From Maribacter luteus (GTDB lineage Bacteria; Bacteroidota; Bacteroidia; Flavobacteriales; Flavobacteriaceae), in NCBI RefSeq assembly GCF_009674825.1, contig NZ_WKJH01000030.1, positions 372,001 to 436,000 of the forward strand: a DNA stretch of 64,000 nucleotides. Direction: 5' to 3'. Under the pieces are notes generated by a model. That model saw only the letters and a list, made by a program, of their open reading frames with translations, searched no databases and was not told the DNA's origin. The position numbers and the translations under genes were made by a program. Below, piece after piece: positions 15,843 to 25,946 of this stretch. How positions within the stretch are numbered: the stretch's first letter is position 1; every line of letters starts with the position of its first letter.

Positions 15843-18062
15843 ATGAATATTAAAATTGCTTATTCCAATACTTGGAAAAAAGTATTAATCATCCTTTTTG
15901 TTTTTACAAAAACAGTAGATGTTTTTGCGCAAAAAACCAATTCTACTTTAGAAAAGAGTATTGAGTCTAAAATCGATAGTATTATACCATTACTAACGCT
16001 GAAAGAAAAAGTAGATATGTGTCACGCACAATCTAAATTCAGCACTAAAGGAGTAGGGAGGCTAGGGATACCGGAATTGTGGATGTCAGATGGTCCTCAC
16101 GGTGTAAGGGCCGAAATTAGTTGGGACTCATGGGACTATGCCGGATGGACAAATGACTCAATCACCGCTTTCCCTGCATTAACTTGTTTAGCCGCAACTT
16201 TTAATCCAAAACTATCGGGAGATTATGGTTATAACCTAGGGGAAGAAGCGAGATATAGAGAAAAAGACATTCTACTCGGACCTGGAGTCAATATTTACAG
16301 AACCCCACTAAACGGAAGAAATTTCGAATACATGGGTGAAGATCCATTTTTGGCTTCAAAAATGGTTGTTCCATATATTAAGGGTGTTCAGAAAAATAAT
16401 GTTGCCGCTTGTGCAAAACATTTTGCATTGAACAATCAAGAACATTGGAGAAATACTGTCAATGTAGAAGTTGGTGATAGGGCACTATACGAAATTTATC
16501 TTCCCGCCTTTAAAGCAGCTGTACAAGAAGCCGGTGTTTGGGCAGTAATGGGGGCGTACAATAAATTTAGAGGGCAATACGCTACACATAACGAATTACT
16601 TACCAAAAAGATTTTGAAGGGTGACTGGGATTATGATGGAGTGGTGATCAGTGATTGGAGTTCTACGCACGATACTATGGAAGCTGCAATGAATGGATTA
16701 GACCTTGAAATGGGGACAGGAACAGATGGCTTAGGCACCAACTCATTGAATCATTATGACAATTATTATTTGGCATCACCTTTTTTAAAAGCATTAAAAT
16801 CAGGAGAAATTGATGAAACTGTTCTTAACGACAAAGTAAGGCGTATTTTGAGATTAATGTTTCGAACCACTTTAAAATCCAATAGAGGTTTTGGAAAAAT
16901 CAATAATAAAGAACATCACGCCGTAGCCAGAAAAGTTGCTCAAGAGGGAATCGTTTTGTTAAAAAATGAAAATAGTTTTTTCCCTATTGAGGACAAAGAA
17001 GGCATAACCATTGCCGTAATTGGTGAAAATGCAACCCGATCCATGACAGCTGGTGGAGGGTCTTCTGAATTAAAACCTCAATTTGAAATCTCCCCGTTAG
17101 AAGGCTTAAAAGCTCGTTATGAAAATGTAAATATTGTACATTCTATGGGGTATGCAACCGGGCCATCGGTCTATGATGCCGTAATCCCTTCCAAACTTAA
17201 TGCGGATTCCCTTAGGATTGAGGCCGTAAAGATTGCTAAAAATGCCGATATCGTTTTATTTTTTGGCGGATTGAACAAAAGCCACCTTCAAGATTGTGAA
17301 GGTGCCGATAGAACACAGTTCAACTTACCATTTGGCCAAGACGAATTACTCAATGATATATTAGAGGTAAACAAAAATGTTGGTTACATTTTAATGTCCG
17401 GAAATGCGGTTGAAATGCCTTGGTTAAGAAATATAGATGGTCTTATACAAACATGGTACTTAGGCAGTATGGCCGGCTACGGCATTGCAGATATCATTAG
17501 CGGAGATGTAAACCCTTCTGGAAAACTACCGTTCACTTTCCCTGCCAAACTAGAGGATAATGCCGCTCACTCCTTTGGGGTATCATCGTATCCCGGGATA
17601 GATCAGGAACAAAACTATAAGGAAGGTATTTTAGTCGGTTACAGGTGGCACGACACTAAGAAAATTACACCTCTTTATGCCTTCGGTTACGGCCTTTCAT
17701 ATACTAGTTTTAACATCAACAATGTAAAAACGGATAAAAAAACATACCTCCCCAACGATAAAATCAAAGTAACCTGCCAAGTAACAAATAGCGGTAATCT
17801 TGATGGTGCCGAAGTTGTCCAAGTATACGTAGGCAAACCAAAATCCAAAGTAAAAAGAGCTTTAAAAGAGCTTAAAGGATTTGAAAAAATCAATTTAAAA
17901 AAAGGGACATCTAAGACTGTAGAAGTTAGTATAGACGCTTCCGATCTTGCTTTCTATGACGAATCTATTTCTGACTGGAATCTAGAAAAAGGGGATTACG
18001 TGGTTTATGTGGGTAACGCCTCCAATAACATTATTAAAACCATAAAAATAAACATAAAGTAA
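15843..18062 (+). CDS. GH3 beta-glucosidase/beta-xylosidase-type hydrolase
   Basis: 739 residues with a signal peptide ending at VFAQ. The GH3 TIM-barrel domain has DGPHGVR, GPGVNIYRTPLNGRNFEY, AKHFALNNQE and the nucleophile motif VVISDWSSTHD with Asp271. The second alpha/beta domain (GGGSSEL, with DGLIQTWYLG) and a C-terminal FnIII-like domain (VTNSGNLDGAEVVQVYVGKP) complete the usual three-domain layout. Family members remove terminal beta-linked glucose or xylose from oligosaccharides; the exact sugar cannot be read from sequence. It is probably periplasmic. It is transcribed away from HTCS 1 and ends with a good terminator, so it is likely a single-gene unit of the PUL. Confidence 0.9.
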   Translation: MNIKIAYSNTWKKVLIILFVFTKTVDVFAQKTNSTLEKSIESKIDSIIPLLTLKEKVDMCHAQSKFSTKGVGRLGIPELWMSDGPHGVRAEISWDSWDYAGWTNDSITAFPALTCLAATFNPKLSGDYGYNLGEEARYREKDILLGPGVNIYRTPLNGRNFEYMGEDPFLASKMVVPYIKGVQKNNVAACAKHFALNNQEHWRNTVNVEVGDRALYEIYLPAFKAAVQEAGVWAVMGAYNKFRGQYATHNELLTKKILKGDWDYDGVVISDWSSTHDTMEAAMNGLDLEMGTGTDGLGTNSLNHYDNYYLASPFLKALKSGEIDETVLNDKVRRILRLMFRTTLKSNRGFGKINNKEHHAVARKVAQEGIVLLKNENSFFPIEDKEGITIAVIGENATRSMTAGGGSSELKPQFEISPLEGLKARYENVNIVHSMGYATGPSVYDAVIPSKLNADSLRIEAVKIAKNADIVLFFGGLNKSHLQDCEGADRTQFNLPFGQDELLNDILEVNKNVGYILMSGNAVEMPWLRNIDGLIQTWYLGSMAGYGIADIISGDVNPSGKLPFTFPAKLEDNAAHSFGVSSYPGIDQEQNYKEGILVGYRWHDTKKITPLYAFGYGLSYTSFNINNVKTDKKTYLPNDKIKVTCQVTNSGNLDGAEVVQVYVGKPKSKVKRALKELKGFEKINLKKGTSKTVEVSIDASDLAFYDESISDWNLEKGDYVVYVGNASNNIIKTIKINIK

Positions 18063-18130
18063 TTACAAATAAACACTAGAAAGTACTGCTTAAAAAGCAA
18101 TAAACCATTACTATACGTTGTAGTTTTAAT

Positions 18131-18165
18131 ATCCCGGGTTGATCATTAACCTGGGATTTTTTATT
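18131..18165 (+). terminator. Intrinsic terminator after GH3
   Basis: ATCCCGGGTT and AACCTGGGAT form a 10-bp stem (one G-U pair) around a seven-base loop, followed by TTTTTTATT. It lies about 70 bases after the GH3 stop. Confidence 0.8.
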
Positions 18166-18544
18166 CTTTGACTTTAAAAGCCGTTCTTTTTTGAATCCAG
18201 GAAATAATCAGACAATTTAAAAATTATACAGTCCCACTTTTTTTAATCGCTTTTTTCTCTAAAAACAAAGAATCCCAATACTCCAATCTATTTTTCACCC
18301 TTGTAATTCAGTATTGGGCTAAAGTAAATGTTCTACACATTTTTTTCGTGAATGGGAAAACAAGGTTGATTTTTTTCTAAAAAATGATTTAAGTAATGCA
18401 AACACATTGTGTAATGGAAATAATCCCAAAAACCTACAACCCGCGTTATCATGTATAGAAAATGTAAACCAGTACAAGAACGTAGTGTTTTAGGTATAAT
18501 TCATTTAAACCGACATAACTAATGCTTTAAAAAACCATGACGCA
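18166..18544. other. Convergent intergenic region, no gene seen
   Basis: Roughly 380 AT-rich bases between the GH3 terminator and the PUL terminator. No open frame of coding character or repeat was noticed. Confidence 0.5.
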
Positions 18545-18580
18545 TAAAAAATCGCCTGAAAATTTCTTTTCAGACGATTC
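18545..18580 (-). terminator. Terminator of the SusCD/GH10 operon
   Basis: On the minus strand ATCGTCTGAAAA and TTTTCAGGCGAT form a 12-bp stem with one mismatch around a four-base loop, followed by TTTTTTA. It lies 18 bases after the GH10 stop. Confidence 0.8.
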
Positions 18581-18597
18581 TCCAAAACTAACAAAAC

Positions 18598-20013
18598 TTA
18601 TTCTAACCCCTCTAAAAATCCTGTATGAGCGCTTTTAATCTCAAATTTATCATTATATAATAACGGCCAGTCATTTCCCGGATGATTAAGATCGGTACTA
18701 TAAGGTATCCAAGATTCATTATCTTTAAAACCCCACACTGTCAAAGCATATTTATTTGCCTCAGGAAGCGCGTTATATATTTTAACTATTTCTTTAAACT
18801 TTTCCTTTTGAGCCAATGCCCTTTCCGCTGTTAGGTAAGTGATATCATTATTTTGGTTCACTTGAATATCCAACTCGGAAATATGTACTTTCAAGCCTAA
18901 GGCAACAGCTCTATTAATGTCTGTCTCTATTTGTTCTTTAGTAGGACTTAAATACGTATTATGCATCTGAAAACCAACACCATCAATAAGATTACTTGTC
19001 TTTAAATCATCTACGATGTTGAACATTTTATCCTGTTTGGGTATATTGGTTGAAGTGGCATAATCATTATAGAACAATAACAAGTCAGTATCACCGGCTG
19101 CAATTGCAGCATCTCTCGCCCATTGGTAGCAATCTTTAATGTAATCAGGACCCATTTTTTGGAGAAAAATAGTATTCCTCATATTACCATTGTCATCAAC
19201 GGCCTCATTTACTACATCCCAAGAACTTACTTTTCCCGCATAACGGGTAACCACGTCGGTGATGTATTTTTTTACTTCCAATGCGAACTCAGCATCCGTA
19301 CCCGAAAAATTAGATAACCAATCGGGGACGGCATTATGCCACACTAAAGCATGACCATGAACATTTATTCCGTTGTCATTTCCGTAATTAACTATTTTAT
19401 CGGCAGCGTCCCAATTATAAGACCCACTCCCTGTGGAAATAGGGTTCATTTTCATTTCATACTCAGCCGTAATGCTGCTAAATTCATTTTTGAGCACCAC
19501 ATCATAAGCACTCCCCTCCGTTAATTGATTCGATTTAACCGCTACACCAACAAAAAAAGGATTTTCCAAAGCATTTGCTTTAACCTTAAGAAAAGTAGGG
19601 TCTTCAGATTCTTCAGGGGCGACCCCTGTTGTTGTAACTGTTATAACATTTGAATTATTGGTAATTTCCGTGCCTTTTTTTGCCCGTACCCTGTAAAAAT
19701 AGGTTATACCAGGTGAAAGTCCAGTAATTTCAGCTGTACTTCCACTCTTTTCCAGAGCATTATACCCCGTAATGAAAGTTGAAAAACTGTTAGATGTTGA
19801 AACATCGATCAAATAGCTTTCCGCTTCAGGTACCAAAACCCAATTTGCATCAAAAGATGTATTGCCAATATTACTTGCATTAGAGGCAAACGGGGTTGCT
19901 AAAACGACTCCCGGTTCAGGAGAAGGGTTATCTTCATCTTTACTGCAACTCAACAGTAATGCAAACGCCATAAAAATGGCGACTCCAAGTATCTTTGTGT
20001 TATTCATAATCAT
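18598..20013 (-). CDS. GH10 endo-beta-1,4-xylanase lipoprotein with FnIII domain
   Basis: 471 residues starting with a lipoprotein signal (MAFALLLSCSKDED). Residues about 40-130 form an FnIII domain (FDANWVLVPEAESYLIDVST ... GLSPGITYFYRVRAKKG). The GH10 barrel follows, with GHALVWHNAVPDW, the acid/base in SWDVVNEAVDD (Glu270) and the nucleophile in VHISELDIQ (Glu380), and WGFKDNESWI near the end. GH10 enzymes cut beta-1,4-xylan, some also other beta-glycans. The acidic residues after the lipid Cys fit a surface lipoprotein. It is the last gene of the SusCD operon; a hairpin with U-run before it may lower its expression. Confidence 0.92.
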   Translation of the reverse strand: MIMNNTKILGVAIFMAFALLLSCSKDEDNPSPEPGVVLATPFASNASNIGNTSFDANWVLVPEAESYLIDVSTSNSFSTFITGYNALEKSGSTAEITGLSPGITYFYRVRAKKGTEITNNSNVITVTTTGVAPEESEDPTFLKVKANALENPFFVGVAVKSNQLTEGSAYDVVLKNEFSSITAEYEMKMNPISTGSGSYNWDAADKIVNYGNDNGINVHGHALVWHNAVPDWLSNFSGTDAEFALEVKKYITDVVTRYAGKVSSWDVVNEAVDDNGNMRNTIFLQKMGPDYIKDCYQWARDAAIAAGDTDLLLFYNDYATSTNIPKQDKMFNIVDDLKTSNLIDGVGFQMHNTYLSPTKEQIETDINRAVALGLKVHISELDIQVNQNNDITYLTAERALAQKEKFKEIVKIYNALPEANKYALTVWGFKDNESWIPYSTDLNHPGNDWPLLYNDKFEIKSAHTGFLEGLE

Positions 20014-20022
20014 TTTTTATTT

Positions 20023-20058
20023 AAAAAAAGGTTACTATTTTTTATTTAGTAACCTTTT
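20023..20058 (-). terminator. Hairpin between glycan-binding lipoprotein and GH10 genes
   Basis: An 11-bp perfect stem (AAAAGGTTACT with AGTAACCTTTT) around an 11-base AT-rich loop, with a T-run following on the minus strand. It sits within the operon, 10 bases before the GH10 ATG, so it may be a partial terminator or an mRNA-stabilising hairpin. Confidence 0.65.
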
Positions 20059-20078
20059 ATTCTACTCTATAAATTGGG

Positions 20079-21209
20079 TTACTCTTCTACCCTGAATTTA
20101 ATGTCATCAAATTTCACACTTGAAACAGTACCATTATTAGGTAAAGAGACCTTAACCTGTAATACACCGGACGGATCGATTTTTTCTGTATCCGTGGCAG
20201 CATTACCAGGGTTATAACCAGATCCAAATTGATCTAATCTAGCTGTAACTTCTTGCCATCCACTTGTTTCAAGGGTAAAATTATACGCCCAATTATCTAG
20301 AATTACATCAAAAGACGTACCTGCAACGGCATTTACCATCATTTTGAAGGTGGCTTTAGATGCGTCAGTAGCGGAACTGGGTAAAAATGCGCCAGCCTCA
20401 TTATTTTGGCAACCATTATACCCATTTGCTGTTGCTCCATTATAATCATATTGGGCACAATTACCGGTTTCACCTTCAGCGGTCACAGACAAATCACCTG
20501 CATCACCATAAAATCCCCAAGTACTAGTGTACAAACCATTACCATCAAAATCTTCAAACAAGTAATCTACAAATCCAAAATTGATATCAACGAATGTAGT
20601 GTTTCCGATACCAGGACCCGGCTCCACGATTGCAGTACTTCCCGCATCGGTCGTAATAACAACATGTTGCCCTTTGGTTGCATCAGTAGGCACTATAAAG
20701 TACATTTCTTGATCCGAAACCAAATTATACTCTATGGGTTCCCCTCCGAAAGTCACTGATTGAATACCTATAAACCAACTTCCTTTTATAGTTACCTTTT
20801 CGCCAAGTTTAGGATTGGGTATACTTAAGTTCCCAAAAACAGGTGTAGGTTGTATAATGTTAATTTGAGAATCAATTTCCCCATTTGCCGTGATGAACTT
20901 TATTGGTTGAACCCCAAAATTATATGGGTTTTCAAAATCATAATTAGGTATATTGAAAAAGATCGCATTATCAGAATTTAAATTCGGATTAAAAGACACC
21001 TCCAATGTATTGTCCAGAATAATTTTTTCCAAACCAGTTAAATTTGTTCCTTCAATCTTAAGCAACTCACCAGGTGTACCTGATGCATTTGGGCTTGACT
21101 GTGAAGAAAAAGTAGCTATTGTCGGCATTTCGACCTCATCTTCTGAACATGAAAATAACGTAAGGGCAAAAACTGCCGAAACTAAATATATTTTTATCAA
21201 ATTTTTCAT
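20079..21209 (-). CDS. IPT/TIG surface glycan-binding lipoprotein
   Basis: 376 residues with a lipoprotein signal (ALTLFSCSEDE). Residues about 30-120 and 125-205 look like two IPT/TIG Ig-like domains (ASGTPGELLKIEGTNLTGLE; PNPKLGEKVTIKGSWFIGIQ). The last 160 residues form a beta-rich domain (FEDFDGNGLYTSTWGFYGDA ... VSSVKFDDIKFRVEE), probably the glycan-binding module. It sits directly after SusD, as surface glycan-binding proteins (SusE/F position, SGBP-B of xylan PULs) do. It most likely holds polysaccharide at the cell surface for GH10 and SusCD. The ligand is inferred from GH10 only. Confidence 0.85.
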   Translation of the reverse strand: MKNLIKIYLVSAVFALTLFSCSEDEVEMPTIATFSSQSSPNASGTPGELLKIEGTNLTGLEKIILDNTLEVSFNPNLNSDNAIFFNIPNYDFENPYNFGVQPIKFITANGEIDSQINIIQPTPVFGNLSIPNPKLGEKVTIKGSWFIGIQSVTFGGEPIEYNLVSDQEMYFIVPTDATKGQHVVITTDAGSTAIVEPGPGIGNTTFVDINFGFVDYLFEDFDGNGLYTSTWGFYGDAGDLSVTAEGETGNCAQYDYNGATANGYNGCQNNEAGAFLPSSATDASKATFKMMVNAVAGTSFDVILDNWAYNFTLETSGWQEVTARLDQFGSGYNPGNAATDTEKIDPSGVLQVKVSLPNNGTVSSVKFDDIKFRVEE

Positions 21210-21218
21210 AATTGTAGT

Positions 21219-22745
21219 TTAAAAATTAAAAGGAACCGGTTCAGCTGTCAAATTCTCATTGATACTTATGGCACCGGATGGTAGCGGCATAGTGAAGAAA
21301 TCATCTGTTGGTGTTATTTTAATGGAAACCAACTCGGTTCTGGCATCGTCACCGTAGAAACCTCTTTCTTGGGCCGCAATTTCTGCCAATGCATCCGCTC
21401 TATTTCTACGTTGTAGATCAAAATAATATTGCCCTTCCAACAAAAATTCTATTCTTCTTTCTTTAAATAAACTCGCTTGGGTTATAGTACTTACCGAACT
21501 TAAACCGGCACGTGAACGCACCCTATTAAAAGCAGATAGCGCTTCACTGTCAGAGGTAGATGCATTGGCCCCTAATTTGGCTTCGGCCATCATCAATAGA
21601 ACATCTGCATATCTTAACATATTAGTGTTTTGATCTGTTCGCATAAAACAAACATTATATCCATCATCTGCCGAACCCACAATATATTTTCTAAAGTTCA
21701 ATGCTGTCTGTGAAGGAAGTTTGTTGAACGTATAACCGCCTTTTTTGCTTAATAGTTCAGGATATACATCGCCTTCTATCATTATGGATGGTTTTCTTCT
21801 CTTATCTCCATCTTCATACAATCCTGGCAAATCAATGGTAGGCATATAAGACCCCCATCCATCTCCACCTCCGGTTATACCGGAACCCGATGGTACTATA
21901 AAGGCTTGTTCGGTATTTTGAGTGCCCCATTCATTACAATTTACCGTCCATTGTAAAGAGAATAAACTCTCGATGCTATTGTTATAGTTTGGGTTGTTGA
22001 ACAAATTTCCGTAATCTTCAAGCAAATCGAACTTGCCACTTTGAATGACCCCTCTACATAAATCTGCAGCCTCATCATATTTTTTTAAATTTAATTTCAC
22101 TTTTGCCAACATACCCATGGCAGAGTATTTCCCAATTCTTCCCGTTTTTGGTTCGGTCGTCAATTTTTCTGCGGCATCTGCCAAATCCATCTCGATGAAT
22201 TTATAAACATCGGACTCTAAATTCCTCTTGGAATTTATCCCATCGGAGTTTTCGTCAAAAATCGGAACGGGGCCCCAAATTCTGACTAAATAATAATAGG
22301 CGGTGGCCCTCATGAACTTAGACACCCCAATACCTTGGTCATAAGCATCCTCGGGGATATTATCTTTATCCCTGATTAAATCCTGCATTAAGGAATTAGA
22401 TTGGTTCACTACTGAAAACAACGCTGTCCAATTACTATTAAGAACGGCATTATCATTCAATACTGATGCTTCTGCGAATGGTCTGAATTCACCATCGTTG
22501 GCCCATACATTGCCTGCATAGGTGTCTCCTTGGGTTATCATACCCTTAAAATTATAATCAAACCATCCTTTTGTATATAGGCCGTTTTGAATTCCTTCAT
22601 ATGGGGAAGCTCCCGGAGGTAAACAGTCTACGCATAATGAATTCTCAGATCTAAGCTCGGTAAAGTCATCTGAACATGATACCATGACAAGAATCACGGT
22701 CAATAGCATCAATGCCTTTTTTATTTGTTTTTTCATAATAATCAA
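21219..22745 (-). CDS. susD: SusD/RagB-family nutrient-binding lipoprotein
   Basis: 508 residues; the likely start is the Met at 22736 (MKKQIKKALMLL), with lipobox ending in VMVSC. SusD hallmarks are the TPR-like helices (FMRATAYYYLVRIWGPVPIF; YSAMGMLAKVKLNLKKYDEA) and the C-terminal part with ADVLLMMAEAKLGAN, AFNRVRSRAGL and ERRIEFLLEGQYYFDLQR. SusD sits on SusC and passes oligosaccharides into it. It lies 11 bases after susC and 9 bases before the binding-protein gene, a tight operon. A CVDCLPPG segment near the N-terminus is unusual but could be part of the surface linker. Confidence 0.92.
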   Translation of the reverse strand: MIIMKKQIKKALMLLTVILVMVSCSDDFTELRSENSLCVDCLPPGASPYEGIQNGLYTKGWFDYNFKGMITQGDTYAGNVWANDGEFRPFAEASVLNDNAVLNSNWTALFSVVNQSNSLMQDLIRDKDNIPEDAYDQGIGVSKFMRATAYYYLVRIWGPVPIFDENSDGINSKRNLESDVYKFIEMDLADAAEKLTTEPKTGRIGKYSAMGMLAKVKLNLKKYDEAADLCRGVIQSGKFDLLEDYGNLFNNPNYNNSIESLFSLQWTVNCNEWGTQNTEQAFIVPSGSGITGGGDGWGSYMPTIDLPGLYEDGDKRRKPSIMIEGDVYPELLSKKGGYTFNKLPSQTALNFRKYIVGSADDGYNVCFMRTDQNTNMLRYADVLLMMAEAKLGANASTSDSEALSAFNRVRSRAGLSSVSTITQASLFKERRIEFLLEGQYYFDLQRRNRADALAEIAAQERGFYGDDARTELVSIKITPTDDFFTMPLPSGAISINENLTAEPVPFNF

Positions 22746-22756
22746 TTTTAACTTTA

Positions 22757-25700
22757 TTAAAATGTTAGATTAACACCTAAGGTTATTGTTTTTGCCAATG
22801 GGTATCTACCCACGTCTAAACCTGCAAACCTTATATCCGAATTTCTGCTTCCAATTTCCGGATCTAGACCGGAATACTTGGTGAAAGTGAATAAATTCTG
22901 TCCTGAAAGGTAAAGTCTAGCTTTCGTAAAGAGGTTAGTTTTACTTAAAAACTCAGGACTTAAGTTATAACCCATAGTAATGTTTTGGATTCTAATGTAG
23001 GACCCGTCCTCTACAAAGCGATCCGAAACACGTGTGTTTGAATTACCGTTCGCTAAATCAATTCTTGGGATATCGGTGTTTTGGGCAATATTCGCAGCAT
23101 CATCCAAAGTAACACCATCCGGTAAATAATTTACGACAAAATGATCTAGGGCATCAGTGGATTGATTTTCTCCCAAGAAACGCAATGCTTCTGTATAAAA
23201 CCTATTTTGATTATATATTTTGTTACCATAAGATCCATTAACCACAACACTTAAGTCAAAATCCTTATAAGTAATGTTGTTGTTTACGCTAAAAGTGAAT
23301 TTTGGAAGAGCCGATCCTATATACGTTCTGTCGTCAAGTGTAATTTCACCATCGTTATTTAAATCTTTGAATTTAATATCACCTACACTAGTTTTACCTG
23401 GAACTTGAACGGCGCTTTCATCAACTTCTTGTTGGGTCCTGAAAATACCATCTGTAACATAACCGTAAATTTGACCTAATGATTTTCCTTCTTCAACATA
23501 GCTATACAATAATTCGCCATCTGACTGTGGAATATTGGCTGTCAATGGTTTTGTACCATCATAGAATTTGGTCAATTCGTTGGTGTATGTTGAAAATATG
23601 AAAGTGGAATTCCATGAAAAATCATCTGTTTCGTAATTTCTTGTGTTCAATTTTATATCAATACCCCTATTGAGCATTTCACCTACATTCTCATATGGCA
23701 GAACCCTTCCTGCTGTTCTATCATCAGCTGGTCTTTGAATTAATAAATCTGAGGATTTCTTTTGATATAAGTCTAGATCCAATCTAATGGCATTATCCAA
23801 CAAACCGATTTCCAAACCAATATTCGTTGATTTCAAAGTTTCCCATTTAATATCTGGGTTGCCATCTACAGTGTAAACATAGGATAGTCCACTTGATGAA
23901 GGAACTGCAGCAAATTGTGTTTGGTATAAAAAGCTAGGAATGTTCTGGTTACCTACTTCTCCATACCCAGCTCGTAATTTCAAATAATTTATGGGACCTG
24001 ATGAAGATTTCATAAAATTTTCATTTGAAATGGTCCATGCTCCTGAAATTGCTGGAAAATAACCCCATTTATTATTTGGTCCAAAATTTGAAGACGCATC
24101 AGCCCTCATAGAAGCAGTTAAATAATATTTACTATCATAGTTGTAGTTGGCTCTTGCAATGTACGATTGCATGGCCCACGCGTAGCTTTGGTTATCTACC
24201 TCTGAGGTCGATTTTAAACCCAATACCAAATTATCAAATTCATTATTCCCTTCTAAATCCCTTCTAGAACCTCTTAAATACTCAAAATTACTTTTTTGCC
24301 TTTCCTGACCTAAAACTACATTTATATTATGTTTGTCCAAGGCCTGGCTGTATGTTAAAAAGTTCTTGGCCGTCCAATAATAACCTTGATCTTGCTGTTT
24401 AAGCGAGGAGTTCACTTCATTTGCAGCTGTACCTATGTTATCATATGTTGGAATAAATACCCTTCCGTCCCCAGCATTCAAATCATATCCTAATTCACTT
24501 CTAAAAGTCAAATGTTTCAAGAATGAAATCTCTGCGAATAAATTCCCGTTTATTTTGAATTTTTTATCCAGATTGTTAACATATTCCGAATAGGCTACTG
24601 GGTTTACCGCTTCATAATTGTTCGAGGCACCATTTACGCCACCCCCAGGAGCACCATAACTGCCGTCTGGGTACCTAACTGGAACTAAAGGACTTAAACG
24701 TAAAGCCGAAGAAACGATACCTCCCCTATCGTCGTTCTTCACTATACGTTGCTTAACATTACTCAAGGATATATTGTTTCCTATCTTAAACCAATCATTA
24801 ACTTTTGTCTCTATATTCAAACGCATCGAAATTCTCTCAAAATCGGTATTTACAATAACACCTTCTTGCTTAAAATAGCCTAGGGACGTATAATATCGTG
24901 TTCCGTCTTTTTCACCTGAAACCGCAAGTTGATTATTTGTAACCAGAGCACTTCTAAAAATTTCCTTTTGCCAATCTGTACCTTTACCCAACAAACTGGG
25001 ATCTTTAAATATAAAAGGAACATCCCTATTATCTGATTTCAATAAATCACTTGTATATTGGGCATATTGCTGCAAATCCATCATGTCATAGTATTTGGCA
25101 ACACTTTGAATACCCGTATAATTATCGAAAGAAATGGTAGCTTTACCTCTTTTACCTTTTTTTGTTGTTATCAATACTACACCATTTGAACCGTTTGCCC
25201 CATAAATGGCCGTGGCCGATGCATCCTTTAAAATATCAATAGATTCAATGTCGGACATATTTAAACCGGACAAAGCTGAATTTACATTTTGGCCAGAACC
25301 ACCTCCTGTAGCTGCTCCCAAATCTAAAGATGTATTATTTCTATCTGCAAAAATTGGAGTACCATCTATAACATATAAAGGCTCATTACCATAAAGTGAA
25401 GTTATACCTCTAATCTTAATTGAAACACCGCCACCTGGAGCTCCGGAGTTTTGAGAAACCGTAACACCGGCAGCTTTACCGGTTAAGGCTTGGTCAACAG
25501 AAGAAAAAGGCTGATCTTTTAACTCATCTGCGGAAACAGAGGCAATAGCCCCCGTTAAATCTTTTCTTTTAGAAGTACCGTAACCAATCAATACTACTTC
25601 ATCCAATTTCGATGCATCTTCCATTAAAGTAATGTTCATTACATTCTTACCGATAAAAGGGATTTCTTGAGTTGCAAATCCTAAATAACTAAAAACAAGT

Positions 25701-25909
25701 ACACTATTTGCTTTTACATCGTTAATGGCATATTTTCCGTCAAAATCTGTTGAGGTTCCATTTGTAGTGTTTTTTATAAGAACATTTACCCCGGGCATCG
25801 GAACACCTGCCTCATCTGTAACTAAACCAGTGACCGTTTTAACCTGTGAAAAGGCATTTTGCATACATAACATTACGAATGCAATACCTAATAGTTTTAA
25901 TTTTATCAT
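22757..25909 (-). CDS. susC: SusC/RagA-family TonB-dependent transporter
   Basis: 1050 residues with signal peptide ending at AFSQ. A carboxypeptidase-like regulatory domain (VTGLVTDEAGVPMPGVNVLI) comes first, then a TonB-box-like DEVVLIGYGT, the plug (GKAAGVTVSQNSGAPGGGVSI and IKIRGITSLYGNEPLYVIDG, PLYVIDGTPI being typical) and a 22-strand barrel ending in TITLGVNLTF. No N-terminal STN domain is visible, so no anti-sigma signalling is expected. It imports oligosaccharides through the outer membrane with TonB energy. It follows the GH3(PA14) gene by 37 bases. Confidence 0.95.
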   Translation of the reverse strand: MIKLKLLGIAFVMLCMQNAFSQVKTVTGLVTDEAGVPMPGVNVLIKNTTNGTSTDFDGKYAINDVKANSVLVFSYLGFATQEIPFIGKNVMNITLMEDASKLDEVVLIGYGTSKRKDLTGAIASVSADELKDQPFSSVDQALTGKAAGVTVSQNSGAPGGGVSIKIRGITSLYGNEPLYVIDGTPIFADRNNTSLDLGAATGGGSGQNVNSALSGLNMSDIESIDILKDASATAIYGANGSNGVVLITTKKGKRGKATISFDNYTGIQSVAKYYDMMDLQQYAQYTSDLLKSDNRDVPFIFKDPSLLGKGTDWQKEIFRSALVTNNQLAVSGEKDGTRYYTSLGYFKQEGVIVNTDFERISMRLNIETKVNDWFKIGNNISLSNVKQRIVKNDDRGGIVSSALRLSPLVPVRYPDGSYGAPGGGVNGASNNYEAVNPVAYSEYVNNLDKKFKINGNLFAEISFLKHLTFRSELGYDLNAGDGRVFIPTYDNIGTAANEVNSSLKQQDQGYYWTAKNFLTYSQALDKHNINVVLGQERQKSNFEYLRGSRRDLEGNNEFDNLVLGLKSTSEVDNQSYAWAMQSYIARANYNYDSKYYLTASMRADASSNFGPNNKWGYFPAISGAWTISNENFMKSSSGPINYLKLRAGYGEVGNQNIPSFLYQTQFAAVPSSSGLSYVYTVDGNPDIKWETLKSTNIGLEIGLLDNAIRLDLDLYQKKSSDLLIQRPADDRTAGRVLPYENVGEMLNRGIDIKLNTRNYETDDFSWNSTFIFSTYTNELTKFYDGTKPLTANIPQSDGELLYSYVEEGKSLGQIYGYVTDGIFRTQQEVDESAVQVPGKTSVGDIKFKDLNNDGEITLDDRTYIGSALPKFTFSVNNNITYKDFDLSVVVNGSYGNKIYNQNRFYTEALRFLGENQSTDALDHFVVNYLPDGVTLDDAANIAQNTDIPRIDLANGNSNTRVSDRFVEDGSYIRIQNITMGYNLSPEFLSKTNLFTKARLYLSGQNLFTFTKYSGLDPEIGSRNSDIRFAGLDVGRYPLAKTITLGVNLTF

Positions 25910-25946
25910 ATTAAATAGTTTGAGTTATTAATTAAGTTAATTTAAA

